Notes: a model not told the origin generated them from the sequence alone. Numbered from the stretch's first letter, positions 1-7,370 are shown. The stretch is 43,344 bases of DNA from Motilibacter deserti (GCF_011250635.1 NZ_JAANNP010000005.1:229-43572), one strand, 5' to 3'. Made by a program: numbers and translations.

Positions 1-55
1 GCGCCCGGGCGACCGGGCAACACGCGGGGGCCGCGAGGGGTGTGTGTGTCTCGCC
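1..55 (+). other. rRNA operon spacer upstream of 5S
   Basis: GC-rich sequence directly before the 5S gene. No 23S 3' end is recognisable here, so this is taken as the 23S-5S spacer of a ribosomal RNA operon whose 16S and 23S genes lie left of the window. The position is inferred from the 5S rRNA only. Confidence 0.5.
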
Positions 56-174
56 GTGTTACGGCGGCCATAGCGGCAGGGAAACGCCCGGTCCCATCCC
101 GAACCCGGAAGCTAAGCCTGCCAGCGCCGATGGTACTGCCCGCGACAGCGGGTGGGAGAGTAGGACGCCGCCGG
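56..174 (+). rRNA. 5S ribosomal RNA
   Basis: Typical actinobacterial 5S rRNA of about 119 nt. The conserved internal blocks are visible: CATAGCG, GGGAAACGCCCGGT, TCCCGAACCCGGAAGCTAAG, the CCAGCGCCGATGGTACTG segment and GGGAGAGTAGGACGCCGCC near the 3' end. The 5' GTTACGGCGG region pairs with the 3' CGCCGCCGG region to form helix I, which sets the ends to within a few bases. It is the last gene of an rRNA operon and is followed by a strong hairpin at 191-232. Confidence 0.95.
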
Positions 175-190
175 ACGTCTTTGATAAGAC

Positions 191-232
191 GGCTGTGCCC
201 CCGCACCCCCCTAGGGTGACGGGGGCACAGCC
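191..232 (+). terminator. rRNA operon terminator hairpin
   Basis: Perfect 12-bp inverted repeat, GGCTGTGCCCCC (191-202) and GGGGGCACAGCC (221-232), with an 18-nt loop, 17 nt after the 5S gene. There is no long T-run, only a short AT-rich stretch (ATATCA) afterwards, as is common in high-GC actinobacteria. Confidence 0.85.
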
Positions 233-314
233 ATATCACCCCCCACACCACATGCCGGCTGACGAACCGGGAATCCTCGACGTCAGAGCAGCGTCGAACG
301 AAGGGCACCCCACG

Positions 315-2450
315 ATGGCTGGGTTCGAGGACCGTGGCGAGCAGGACCGCGCTGGCGACGGGCAGGGTGGCCGTCCGACCGGGCGCGGAGGCCAGCCGCG
401 GGACGGCCGCGACGGCCGCGGCGGCCGCGGCGGCCGCGACGGCCGCGGCGGAGCGGGCTCGGGCGGCGGACGACCCGGCGCCGGGCAGGGGTGGCCGCGG
501 GGACGCGAGTCGTCGGCGGGCGGGCCTGTGGCCCGTGGGGGCTCCCGCTCGTCCGACGGCCAGGCGCCCAGTGGCGGCGCCGGCCGTCGGACCGACAGGG
601 ACGGCTCGGGTAGGGGCGGCGCCAATCGTGATCGCTCCGGCGGCGCCGGCTACCGGGACCAGCCTTCCGTTGGTGGTTCCTCCCGGCAGCGGGGCTCGGA
701 TGGCGGGTCGTACCGTGACCGGCCTTCGGGTGGTGGCGGGTCGTACCGTGACCGGCCCTCGGGTGGTGGCGGGTACCGCGGCCGTTCCGACGATTCGCGC
801 CCGGGGCGCGACCGCGCCGAGGGCTCCGGGCCCTTCCGCTCCGGTGGTAGCAGCTTCGGGACAGGCGGGTACCGCGGCCAGCAGGATTCCGGACGTGGTC
901 GCGCCGAACGTCCGGAGACTGGTGGGCGCGGTGACAGCCGCCCGTGGGGACGGAGTGACCGGCCGTCGCGCTCAGGAGAACGTCAGGACGAGGCCCGAGG
1001 GCCACGCGAGCGTTCGCCGCGGCAGGCTGCACCGCGTGACGGTGCGCCGGGCGAGCAGCGCGGGTACCGCGACCGCGGGCTTCGCCAGGGGAGCGGCCGG
1101 CCTGACCGCAGTGGGGCTGACCGCAGTGGGACTGACCGCGGTCGTGCGGCCAGCGGAAGCGGCCGCCGTCCCCAGCCGTCCTCGGGGCGCCCGAACAGGG
1201 ACTCGACGGCGGACCGGCCTCGGGTGCAGCGGCGTACGACAGCGCCGCCGCCCCCTCCGCTGCCTGACGACATCACCGGGCAAGAGCTGCCGCGTCCGGT
1301 GCTCGCCGAGCTGTCGACCCTGCCCTCCGGCGTCGCGACGACCGTGGCGCGCCACTTGGTGGCCGCCGGCCAGCTGCTCCACGAGGACCCCGAGACGGCG
1401 TACGCGCACGCCGTCGCTGCCCGCGAACGTGGCTCGCGCGTCGCGGCCGTTCGTGAGGCCGCCGGGCTGGCGGCGTACGCGGCGGGACGCTACGCCGAGG
1501 CGATGCCCGAGCTGCGCACTGCCAAGCGGCTGACGGGCCTGCCCGACCTGCTCCCGGTGATCGCAGATGTCGAGCGCGGGCTCGGCCGCCCCGAGCGGGC
1601 TCTCGAGCTCGCGGTCAGCCCGGAGGCGGACCGGCTGGACGCCGCGGGCCGGATCGAGCTGCGCATCGTCGCGGCGGGCGCACGCCGCGACCTCGGGCAG
1701 CTCGACGCGGCGGTGCTGACTTTGCAGGTGCCGGAGGCGCTGCGGTCGACGCGGCTTGCCTACGCCTACGCCGACATGCTGCTGAGCGCGGGGCGGCGTG
1801 ACGAGGCGCGGGACGCGTTCGCGCGAGCCGCCGCCCTCGACACCGAGGGGGCGACCGACGCTGCCGCGCGGCTCGACGAGCTCGACGGCGTGGACTTCAT
1901 CGACGTGCTCGATGAGGACGCCGACATCGATGACGCGGGTGAGGCGGCTGCTGGTCCCGACGACGCCGAGCGCCCGTCCTCGGAGGTGGCGCCGGCCGTC
2001 GGTCCGGGGGCGAGTGCTGCCCGTGACGCGGCACCGGCGCTCCGCGAGACGGCGTCGGACCTCGGCGAGGCGGCGTCGGGCCTCCGCGAGACGGCGTCGG
2101 ACCTCGGCGAGGCGGCGTCGGACGTCGGCGAGGCGGCGTCGGGCCTCGGCGAGACCGACGAGGCGGCCTCGGACGACGATGTCCTCGACGCTACGCCGGA
2201 GCGGCCGGTCGACGTCGCACCAGAGCGGCCGGTCGACGCTGTGCCGGAGCCGTCGGTCCCTAGCATCGAGGCGTCCTTCACTGAGCCGCCGGCAGCCGCG
2301 GTGCTCGAGCCGGTGCCGGGCGAGGACGACGCGCTGCCGACGGGGTCGTCGCCGGAGGACGCTGAGGGGACGACCCACCAGCCGGAGACCGCCTCCGGTG
2401 AGGCGGACGACGACGGGCGCCCCGCAGCCTTCCGCTCGCCCTTCGGCTGA
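315..2450 (+). CDS. Arg/Gly/Asp-rich low-complexity protein with TPR-like C-terminal half
   Basis: A 711-residue protein starting MAGFEDRGEQDRAG. The ATG at 315 was chosen because it follows an AAGGG motif at a suitable distance, while the open frame upstream runs through the 5S rRNA. Residues 1 to about 310 are almost wholly Gly, Arg, Asp, Ser and Pro with repeated SYRDRPSGGGG and DRSG units, a composition seen in RNA-binding and phase-separating proteins. About 325-560 is alpha-helical and resembles tetratricopeptide repeats (AYAHAVAARERG, AAYAAGRYAEAMPEL, DMLLSAGRRDEARDAFARA). The C-terminal 150 residues are acidic with a heptad-like ASDLGEA repeat. Similar proteins sit at this place, after the rRNA operon and before the HAD phosphatase, in other actinobacteria. 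No enzymatic motif is visible; a scaffold or RNA-associated role is only inference. Confidence 0.8.
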   Translation: MAGFEDRGEQDRAGDGQGGRPTGRGGQPRDGRDGRGGRGGRDGRGGAGSGGGRPGAGQGWPRGRESSAGGPVARGGSRSSDGQAPSGGAGRRTDRDGSGRGGANRDRSGGAGYRDQPSVGGSSRQRGSDGGSYRDRPSGGGGSYRDRPSGGGGYRGRSDDSRPGRDRAEGSGPFRSGGSSFGTGGYRGQQDSGRGRAERPETGGRGDSRPWGRSDRPSRSGERQDEARGPRERSPRQAAPRDGAPGEQRGYRDRGLRQGSGRPDRSGADRSGTDRGRAASGSGRRPQPSSGRPNRDSTADRPRVQRRTTAPPPPPLPDDITGQELPRPVLAELSTLPSGVATTVARHLVAAGQLLHEDPETAYAHAVAARERGSRVAAVREAAGLAAYAAGRYAEAMPELRTAKRLTGLPDLLPVIADVERGLGRPERALELAVSPEADRLDAAGRIELRIVAAGARRDLGQLDAAVLTLQVPEALRSTRLAYAYADMLLSAGRRDEARDAFARAAALDTEGATDAAARLDELDGVDFIDVLDEDADIDDAGEAAAGPDDAERPSSEVAPAVGPGASAARDAAPALRETASDLGEAASGLRETASDLGEAASDVGEAASGLGETDEAASDDDVLDATPERPVDVAPERPVDAVPEPSVPSIEASFTEPPAAAVLEPVPGEDDALPTGSSPEDAEGTTHQPETASGEADDDGRPAAFRSPFG
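401..451 (+). repeat. 9-nt GGCCGCGRC tandem repeats
   Basis: Near-perfect repeats of GGCCGCGAC/GGCCGCGGC inside the Arg/Gly/Asp-rich coding region. They keep the reading frame and encode Gly-Arg-Asp and Gly-Arg-Gly tripeptides, so copy-number changes would alter protein length without a frameshift. Confidence 0.8.
702..780 (+). repeat. 33-nt coding tandem repeat
   Basis: Two almost identical 33-nt units (702-734 and 735-767, differing by one base) plus the start of a third, encoding the 11-residue unit GSYRDRPSGGG of the low-complexity protein. Confidence 0.85.
1102..1146 (+). repeat. 15-nt coding tandem repeat
   Basis: Three units based on CTGACCGCAGTGGGG at 1102, 1117 and 1132, the third diverged. 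In the frame of the 315-2450 gene they encode RSGADRSGTDRG, a short Arg-Ser-Gly-Asp repeat. Confidence 0.8.
2052..2156 (+). repeat. 21-nt (seven-residue) coding tandem repeats
   Basis: Five contiguous 21-nt units based on GCGTCGGACCTCGGCGAGGCG start at 2052, 2073, 2094, 2115 and 2136. Each encodes a variant of A-S-(D/G)-(L/V)-(G/R)-E-(A/T). The seven-residue period with a regularly placed Leu/Val suits an amphipathic helix or coiled coil at the acidic C-terminus of the protein. Confidence 0.9.
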
Positions 2451-2556
2451 CGGGTGCCTGTGGATCCGCGACGCGGGCCCACAGATCGTGGTCGCGGCAC
2501 CCCGGCAGCTGCTCGCGGCCGCGATGCTCGTGCCTCCGCCGACGCAGGAGGCACAG

Positions 2557-2925
2557 ATGCCAGCAGACCCCCGTCCCTCGCTCGCTCACCGCAACGAGAT
2601 CCTGCTCGTGGGCCGGCTGGCCGACGCGGCCCAGGAGCGTGAGCTTCCGAGCGGCGACGTCGTCGTGACGTTCCGGCTCGTGGTGGACCGGCCGCCGCAG
2701 TCGCGAGCGCGCTCGCGAGCGGCCGTCGACGCGCTCGAGTGCTCGGCGTTCCGCGCGGACGTGCGTCGCCGGGCCCTGGCCTGGTCGGCCGGGGACGTGG
2801 TCCAGGTCGAGGGCGCACTGCGTCGGCGGTTCTGGCGGTCCTCGACCGGGCCGGCCAGCCGTGGCGAGATCGAGGTCGAGCGTGCACGCAGACTGGCTGT
2901 CGAACGCGATGCGACGCCCGCCTAG
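2557..2925 (+). CDS. Small single-stranded DNA-binding (OB-fold) protein
   Basis: A 122-residue protein beginning MPADPRPSLAHRNEILLVGRL. The ATG at 2557 has a strong CAGGAGG ribosome binding site 5 nt upstream. The pattern N-x-I-L-L-V-G-R-L followed by SGDVVVTFRLVVDR, LECSAFRADVRRRALAWSAGDVVQVEGALRRRFWR matches the SSB OB-fold: first strand with a Gly turn, then strands ending in a 'GD-x-V-x-V-E-G-x-L-R' block. It lacks the acidic DDDIPF-like C-terminal tail of the replicative SSB, so it is a paralogue, perhaps used in repair or recombination. It stands alone between the low-complexity gene and a long non-coding stretch. Confidence 0.75.
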   Translation: MPADPRPSLAHRNEILLVGRLADAAQERELPSGDVVVTFRLVVDRPPQSRARSRAAVDALECSAFRADVRRRALAWSAGDVVQVEGALRRRFWRSSTGPASRGEIEVERARRLAVERDATPA

Positions 2926-3371
2926 TCATGCGAGTGCGCGGCTGGCCCGGCGGGCCCCGGTGGCGCGGGTGGCCAGAGTTGCCTAAGAGGCGCGGGTGCG
3001 ACGGGGCGGCCGGGTGCCCTGACAGGTGCACGGTGCTGGCGAGTGCCAGCGCCGCGTGGTGCGCTGGCCGCGCAGGTGGGCGAGTGGGGGCGCCTCGAGC
3101 GGGTGCGATCCCCTCGGGGGCCGTCGCGTTGCCCCGGGGGCCGTCGCCATGCCCGAGCCGTTTTGGCGGGTGCCACTCGCCAGGACGCTGGCAGCCTTGA
3201 CGCAAGGAAGCGTCGCCGAGAGCGTCGTGACGGCCGCCCGTGGAAGGATGGCCGCTCGACGAAGCCCCGGCCGGCCAGGCGTCGGCCCTTCGTGCGCGAG
3301 CCGGTGGGGCACAGTGTCCGGGCCAGCCAGCGGCTCCGCGCCGAGGCAGCACGAGAGGCAAGGGCGAGAAC
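2926..3371. other. 446-bp region without a confident gene
   Basis: No frame here has a clear family signature. Two points deserve record. A basic reading frame ends at 3375 as ATGA, overlapping the TPR gene start at 3372; its last 60 residues (from about 3196, beginning DARKRRRERRDGRPWKDG) are rich in Arg and Lys. A competing frame opens at ATG 3149 (MPEPFWRVPLARTLAALTQG) and runs past 3372. Both have GC-rich third positions, so codon bias does not decide. Either a small basic protein coupled to the TPR gene or a long untranslated leader is possible. Confidence 0.4.
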
Positions 3372-3815
3372 ATGAGCGAGGACGAGGACGCCGGCCTGCA
3401 CCCCCAGGAGGCGGGCTCGGGCGCTGGGCAGCCGCCCGCCGGTGAGGTCTACGACTGGTACGTGCGCGGCCTCGCGCTGCTCGACGGAGGCAGCCCCGAG
3501 GCGGCGGCGCAGCTGCTCGAGCACGCGCACCTGCAGGAGCCGGGGTCCAACAGCATCCGCGAGGCCCTCGCTCGCGCGCTGTTCGACGCGCGGCGCTACG
3601 TCGCGGCGGGAGAACAGTTCGCCGAGCTGGCCGAGCGGGAGCCGGACAACGACTACGCCCGCTTCGGCCTCGGGCTCGCCCGCTACCGTCTCGGCGAGTT
3701 CGATGCGGCGGTGAGCCACCTGTCCATGGCGGTGGCGATGCGCCCGGGGCGCCCGGAGTACGTACAGGCCCTGCGCGAGGCGCAGGCGACGGTCAAGGCG
3801 AGGGAAGAGAGTTGA
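3372..3815 (+). CDS. Tetratricopeptide repeat protein
   Basis: A 147-residue soluble protein, MSEDEDAGLHPQEAG at the start, with GAGAACATG context. After an acidic, disordered head of about 25 residues come roughly three TPR helix pairs: WYVRGLALLDGGSPEAAAQLLEHA, IREALARALFDARRYVAAGEQF and YARFGLGLARYRLGEFDAAVSHL, showing the typical A-x-x-x-x-G-x-x-x-x-A spacing. It is the positional counterpart of the TPR protein Rv1691 that precedes the HAD phosphatase Rv1692 in mycobacteria. Its stop codon overlaps the TTG start of the HAD gene, so the two are translationally coupled. TPRs mediate protein contacts; the partner is unknown, though the HAD enzyme is an obvious candidate by position. Confidence 0.85.
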   Translation: MSEDEDAGLHPQEAGSGAGQPPAGEVYDWYVRGLALLDGGSPEAAAQLLEHAHLQEPGSNSIREALARALFDARRYVAAGEQFAELAEREPDNDYARFGLGLARYRLGEFDAAVSHLSMAVAMRPGRPEYVQALREAQATVKAREES

Positions 3816-4831
3816 CGGACGGACGATCGACGGGGCTGCTTGGCAGCGACCGCCCGCTGGCCGAGGTCTACGACGTCGCGCTGCTCGACCTGGACGGCGT
3901 GGTCTACGTCGGCGAGCACCCCGTGCCGGGCGCACCCGCTGCCCTCGGCGAGGCCCGCGAGCGCGGGATGCGGCTGGCGTACGTCACCAACAACGCGTCG
4001 AGGACCCCGCTGACGGTCGGCGCGCACCTGCGCACGCTCGGGGTCGACGCCAAGGACGACGAGGTCGTCACCTCCGCGCAGGCGGCCGCGCGCCTCGTCG
4101 CCGAGCAGGTGCCCGCCGGGTCCGCGGTGCTCGTCGTCGGCGGCGAGGGTCTCGTCGTCGCGCTGACCGAGCTCGGCCTGCGCCCGGTGTTCTCCGCCGA
4201 CGAGGAGCCCGCCGCTGTCGTGCAGGGCTTCTCACCCGACGTCGGCTGGAAGCAGCTGGCCGAGGGCGCCTACGCGCTTGCCCGAGGCCTGCCCTGGGTC
4301 GCCTCAAACCTCGACCTGACGATCCCGACGCCGCGCGGACGCGCCCCGGGCAACGGCACCCTCGTCGGAGTGCTCGCGCAGGCGAGCGGCCGGCGGCCCG
4401 TCGCGGCCGGCAAGCCCGAGCTGCCGTTGCACGCCGAGGCCGTCCGGCGGAGCGGGGCGCAGCGGCCGCTCGTCGTCGGCGACCGGCTCGATACCGACAT
4501 CGAGGGAGCGGTCCGCGCCAGCACGGACAGCCTGCTGGTCCTCACGGGTGTGACCACACCGGCTGAGCTCCTTCGCGCTGCTCCGCACGAGCGCCCGACG
4601 TTCGTGGCCGAGGGGCTCGACGGCCTGCTCGTCCCGCACCCGGCTCCGCAGCCGGTGGCGGCGGGCTGGAGCTGCGGGGGGTGGACCGCGTCCGTCAGCG
4701 ACGGGGCTCTGCAGCTCGACGGCGACGGCGACCCGATGGACGGGCTCCGGGCCGCGTGCGCGGCCTCCTGGTCCGGCCCTGTTCCGACCGATGTCGCCGC
4801 GCTCGCGCGGCTCGGCTTCGCGGCCCCCTGA
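3812..4831 (+). CDS. HAD-superfamily IIA phosphatase (glycerol-3-phosphate phosphatase type)
   Basis: A 339-residue HAD hydrolase of the NagD-like class IIA. Motif I is DLDGVVYVG, motif II lies in YVTNNASRTP, the class IIA cap follows, KPELPLHAEAVRRSG carries the motif III lysine and VVGDRLDTDIEGA is motif IV. The TTG start at 3812 overlaps the TPR stop and has AGGGAAG about 6 nt upstream. The C-terminal 55 residues (from about 285, AAGWSCGGWTASVSDG) are an extra segment also present in the syntenic mycobacterial protein Rv1692, which is described as a glycerol-3-phosphate phosphatase acting in glycerophospholipid recycling. The same substrate is likely here but remains inference from synteny and family. 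Confidence 0.85.
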   Translation: MTDGRSTGLLGSDRPLAEVYDVALLDLDGVVYVGEHPVPGAPAALGEARERGMRLAYVTNNASRTPLTVGAHLRTLGVDAKDDEVVTSAQAAARLVAEQVPAGSAVLVVGGEGLVVALTELGLRPVFSADEEPAAVVQGFSPDVGWKQLAEGAYALARGLPWVASNLDLTIPTPRGRAPGNGTLVGVLAQASGRRPVAAGKPELPLHAEAVRRSGAQRPLVVGDRLDTDIEGAVRASTDSLLVLTGVTTPAELLRAAPHERPTFVAEGLDGLLVPHPAPQPVAAGWSCGGWTASVSDGALQLDGDGDPMDGLRAACAASWSGPVPTDVAALARLGFAAP

Positions 4832-4845
4832 GGCCGCCGGCGGCC
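4832..4845 (+). terminator. Possible terminator after the HAD gene
   Basis: The 14-nt perfect palindrome GGCCGCCGGCGGCC starts at the last base region of the HAD stop codon and could form a small GC hairpin between the convergent HAD and SCP2-like genes. There is no T-run; the call is weak. Confidence 0.3.
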
Positions 4846-4912
4846 CGGTTCGTCCCGCTCGTCGACCGTGCTCCCGTCGTGGTGGGGTCCGCCGGCAGCA
4901 GCGGGACGGCGG

Positions 4913-5266
4913 TCAGAGCAGGGAGCGCAGCTTGAACAGGTCCCCGATGCTGGCCTCGACCTTGACCCGCCCGCTGGACCACGCCGAGGCGAAGGGGAGC
5001 TCGCCGTTCACGAGAGCCACCAGGTCGTCGCTCGCGGCCCGGAGCCGGATCTGCGCCTTCGGCGCGGGGTCGGTCGTGAGCCCGTCGATGCGCGCCTCGT
5101 GCAGCCGCCCCGAGAAGACGACGTCGAGGTCGGGCACCGTGACGCTGATGGTCCGATCCAGCCCGGCCGCTGCGCGCGAGCCGCCCTGTTCGCGCTGCAT
5201 CTGCGCTGACAGGCTCTCGATCGCCGCCCGGCACTGCTCCACCGTCGCCACTGCTGCCTCCGCCAC
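4913..5266 (-). CDS. SCP2 sterol-binding domain protein
   Basis: A 117-residue protein with GTG start at 5266. The core 'LDRTISVTVPDLDVVFSGRL ... IDGLTTDPAPKAQIRLRAASDDLVALVNGEL' has the SCP2-like order: a beta strand pair, then a 'DDLVALVNGEL-x-F' helix and the closing 'GRVKVEASIGDLFKL' segment, which is the usual K-V-E-G/A-x-x-x-x-L-x-x-L ending of bacterial SCP2 proteins. Members form a hydrophobic tunnel that binds lipid-like ligands; the ligand is unknown here. It is convergent with the HAD gene and divergent from the next gene, and is the only minus-strand gene in the first 27 kb. Confidence 0.8.
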   Translation of the reverse strand: MAEAAVATVEQCRAAIESLSAQMQREQGGSRAAAGLDRTISVTVPDLDVVFSGRLHEARIDGLTTDPAPKAQIRLRAASDDLVALVNGELPFASAWSSGRVKVEASIGDLFKLRSLL

Positions 5267-5398
5267 TCGACACCGGAGCCGGGCTGCCCGGCGTCGAACT
5301 GCGCGACGTGGGGGAGCCGACCGTGGCGGCGGACGTTACCCGACCCCGCACCCAGCCTCATACCCGACATCGTGTGCGGCGGTAGCGTTCGGGGCAGT

Positions 5399-6259
5399 GT
5401 GGAGGTGCCGCGGCAGACGGAGGACGAGGTGCTCGACGCAGTACGGGGAGTGCTCCAGGTGGCCGGGGAGGTAGGCGGCGCGGCCGCGCGCGCCGCGACG
5501 CAGGCGCTGCCGGAGTCCGTGCGCGGCTCGGTCCAGCTGGCGGCAGCGGTGGCCCCCGGCCTGGCTCGCACCGGGCTGGAGCGCGCGGCGCACCAGGTCG
5601 GCCTCGTCCCGGCCGAAGCCCTGGACCGCGCTGAGCGGCGTGCCGAGCAGCTCGAGCTGCGGATCCGCGACCTCGAGCGTCGGGTGGCTGCCGAGCGGGC
5701 CACGAGGAGCGCCGAGAACCACCCAGGCACGAGCAGATGGAGCGCGTGGCCCGCCGAGCAGGGCGAGGTCGGCGACGAGACGGTGCGGGAGAGCTCGCCA
5801 GGCGGCACGACAGCCGAGCGCGATGCCATGCTCGCCGCCGGTACTGAGGCCGCTGGCGGTACCGAGGTCGCCGGTACCGAGGTCGCCGGTACCGAGGTCG
5901 CCGGTACCGAGGCCGCCGGTACCGAGGCCGCCGGTACCGGCGCCGCCGAGACCGCCCAGCGCGGCGCCGCCCGCGCCGAAGCCGTGATCGGCCAGACCGA
6001 GGCAGCCCGGGACGTCGAGGCGGCTGTGCAGCATCCGATGGCGCCGCCGGCGCACGCGGAGCCGCCCGAGCCCGTCGTCGAGAGCGAGGACCCGGTGCAC
6101 GCGGCACACCACGCAGCGCACCACGGGTCACACGCGGCGAGCACGCAGGACGTCGGAGCCTCGCTGAATGCGGCAGTGGATGCGCCAGCGGATACGGCGG
6201 TGGATGCGACCGAGCCGCGCGCCGGCGGCGTGGCGCCTACCGAACGGGAGCAGCCGTGA
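5399..6259 (+). CDS. Ala-rich coiled-coil protein with pentapeptide repeat tract
   Basis: A 286-residue protein read from GTG 5399 (VEVPRQTEDEVLDAVRG); GTG 5405 or 5372 are alternatives. A TAGCGT element at 5383-5388, 10 nt upstream, suggests a short or absent leader. About 10-70 is Ala-rich and helical, and about 75-100 (ALDRAERRAEQLELRIRDLERRV) is a short coiled coil. From about 148 comes a tract of A-G-T-E-(V/A) pentapeptides, then a His/Ala/Glu-rich disordered tail (HAAHHAAHHGSHAA). No enzyme motif and no signal peptide are seen. It overlaps the following gene by 4 nt (GTGA), placing it at the head of the tlyA-nadK operon. A structural or scaffold protein is the most that can be said. Confidence 0.7.
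   Translation: MEVPRQTEDEVLDAVRGVLQVAGEVGGAAARAATQALPESVRGSVQLAAAVAPGLARTGLERAAHQVGLVPAEALDRAERRAEQLELRIRDLERRVAAERATRSAENHPGTSRWSAWPAEQGEVGDETVRESSPGGTTAERDAMLAAGTEAAGGTEVAGTEVAGTEVAGTEAAGTEAAGTGAAETAQRGAARAEAVIGQTEAARDVEAAVQHPMAPPAHAEPPEPVVESEDPVHAAHHAAHHGSHAASTQDVGASLNAAVDAPADTAVDATEPRAGGVAPTEREQP
5840..5947 (+). repeat. 15-nt GGTACCGAGGTCGCC coding tandem repeats
   Basis: Seven 15-nt units at 5840, then (after a 3-nt insertion) 5858, 5873, 5888, 5903, 5918 and 5933. The middle units are identical or differ only in GTC/GCC. Each encodes G-T-E-(V/A)-A in the coiled-coil protein gene. The near identity suggests recent expansion. Confidence 0.9.
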
Positions 6260-6537
6260 CCGCGGGCCCGACGACCCCACCACCCACGGGTGACCCTCGG
6301 GTCGACGCCGCGCTCGCGCTGCTCGACGAGCTGGCCGACCGCCCCGCCACCGACCACGTGGCGGTCTACGAGGACGTGCACCGGCGGCTGCAGGACACGC
6401 TGACCGGTGCGGGCGAGGACGGTGACGGCCCCCGGCCAGGCCCGCAATCAGGCCCGCAATCAGGCCCGCAATCAGGCCCGCAACCAGGCGCGCAGCCTGG
6501 CGCGCACCAAAGCCCCCGACCGGGCCCCGGCCGGTGA
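6256..6537 (+). CDS. Small conserved actinobacterial protein upstream of tlyA
   Basis: A 93-residue protein with GTG start at 6256 overlapping the previous stop. Residues 14-50 (DPRVDAALALLDELADRPATDHVAVYEDVHRRLQDTLTG) form the recognisable conserved part: two short helices with a D-H-V-x-V-Y-E-x-V-H-x-x-L-Q motif. It is the positional counterpart of the small protein Rv1693 between the HAD phosphatase and tlyA in mycobacteria. The C-terminal 40 residues are a low-complexity G-P-Q-S/G-A-Q-P tail encoded by 12-nt repeats. Its stop overlaps the tlyA start. Function is unknown; constant linkage to tlyA is the only clue. Confidence 0.8.
   Translation: MTAGPTTPPPTGDPRVDAALALLDELADRPATDHVAVYEDVHRRLQDTLTGAGEDGDGPRPGPQSGPQSGPQSGPQPGAQPGAHQSPRPGPGR
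6439..6498 (+). repeat. 12-nt GGCCCGCAATCA coding tandem repeats
   Basis: Three identical 12-nt units (6439, 6451, 6463), a fourth with one change (6475) and a degenerate fifth (6487), encoding G-P-Q-S repeats at the C-terminus of the small protein upstream of tlyA. Confidence 0.9.
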
Positions 6538-7370
6538 GCGCGGCGACGCCCCGGATGCCCGCTCGCGCACGGCTCGCCCGGCTCGACGCCGAGCTCGTCC
6601 GGCGTGGCCTGGCCCGCTCGCGCGAGCAGGCCGCCTCGCTCGTCGCCGACGGCCGCGTGACCGTCGCCGGCCGCCGCGCGGAGAAGCCGGCCACCCAGGT
6701 GGGCGCCGACGCGGCCATCGTGGTCGCCGAGGCGGCGGAAGGCCCGGACTACGCCAGCCGGGGCGGGCACAAGCTCGCCGGCGCGCTGGCGGCGTTCGTG
6801 CCCGCCGGGCTCCTCGTCGAGGGGCGGCGCTGCCTCGACGCGGGCGCCTCCACCGGCGGCTTCACCGATGTGCTGCTCCGCGCGGGCGCCGCGTCGGTGC
6901 TCGCCGTGGACGTGGGCTACGGGCAGCTGGCGTGGGCGCTGCAGACCGACCCCCGGGTCACCGTCCGCGACCGGACCAACGTCCGCGACCTGCAGGCCGA
7001 CGACGTCGCCGAGCCGGTCGAGCTCGTCGTCGGGGACCTGTCGTTCATCTCCCTGACGCTCGTGCTCCCGGCGCTGCGCCGCGTCGCCGTGGCCGACGCC
7101 GACTTCGTGCTCATGGTGAAGCCGCAGTTCGAGGTCGGGCGCGAGCGGCTCGGCGCGGGAGGCGTGGTGCGCGACCCGGCCCTGCGGGCGGACGCGGTGC
7201 GTACGGTCGCCGCCGCTGCCGCGACGGAGGGGCTCGGGGTGGCGGGCATCGTGGCCAGCCCGCTGCCCGGGCCGAGCGGCAACGTGGAGTACTTCCTCTG
7301 GATGCTCGCCGGAGCACCGGCGCTGGACGACGAACGACTCGAGCACGCGATCACGGAGGGCCCGCAGTGA
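6534..7370 (+). CDS. tlyA: 16S/23S rRNA 2'-O-methyltransferase TlyA
   Basis: A 278-residue TlyA/hemolysin family protein, GTG start at 6534 overlapping the upstream stop. Residues about 8-65 form an S4 RNA-binding domain (RLDAELVRRGLARSREQAAS, then LVADGRVTVAGR). The rest is an FtsJ-like Rossmann methyltransferase: YASRGGHKLAGAL, the SAM-binding CLDAGASTGGFTDVLL, VVGDLSFISL and MVKPQFEVG. The Lys in GGHK, Asp in VGDLS and Lys in MVKP match the catalytic K-D-K set of the family, with the final Glu in NVEYFLW. In mycobacteria TlyA methylates C1409 of 16S and C1920 of 23S rRNA and its loss gives capreomycin/viomycin resistance. It overlaps nadK by 4 nt. Confidence 0.95.
   Translation: MSAATPRMPARARLARLDAELVRRGLARSREQAASLVADGRVTVAGRRAEKPATQVGADAAIVVAEAAEGPDYASRGGHKLAGALAAFVPAGLLVEGRRCLDAGASTGGFTDVLLRAGAASVLAVDVGYGQLAWALQTDPRVTVRDRTNVRDLQADDVAEPVELVVGDLSFISLTLVLPALRRVAVADADFVLMVKPQFEVGRERLGAGGVVRDPALRADAVRTVAAAAATEGLGVAGIVASPLPGPSGNVEYFLWMLAGAPALDDERLEHAITEGPQ

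Noticed and set aside
6439-6498. Short regular repeats considered as a CRISPR array
   Set aside because: Units are 12 nt, contiguous, without spacers and in frame within a protein gene.
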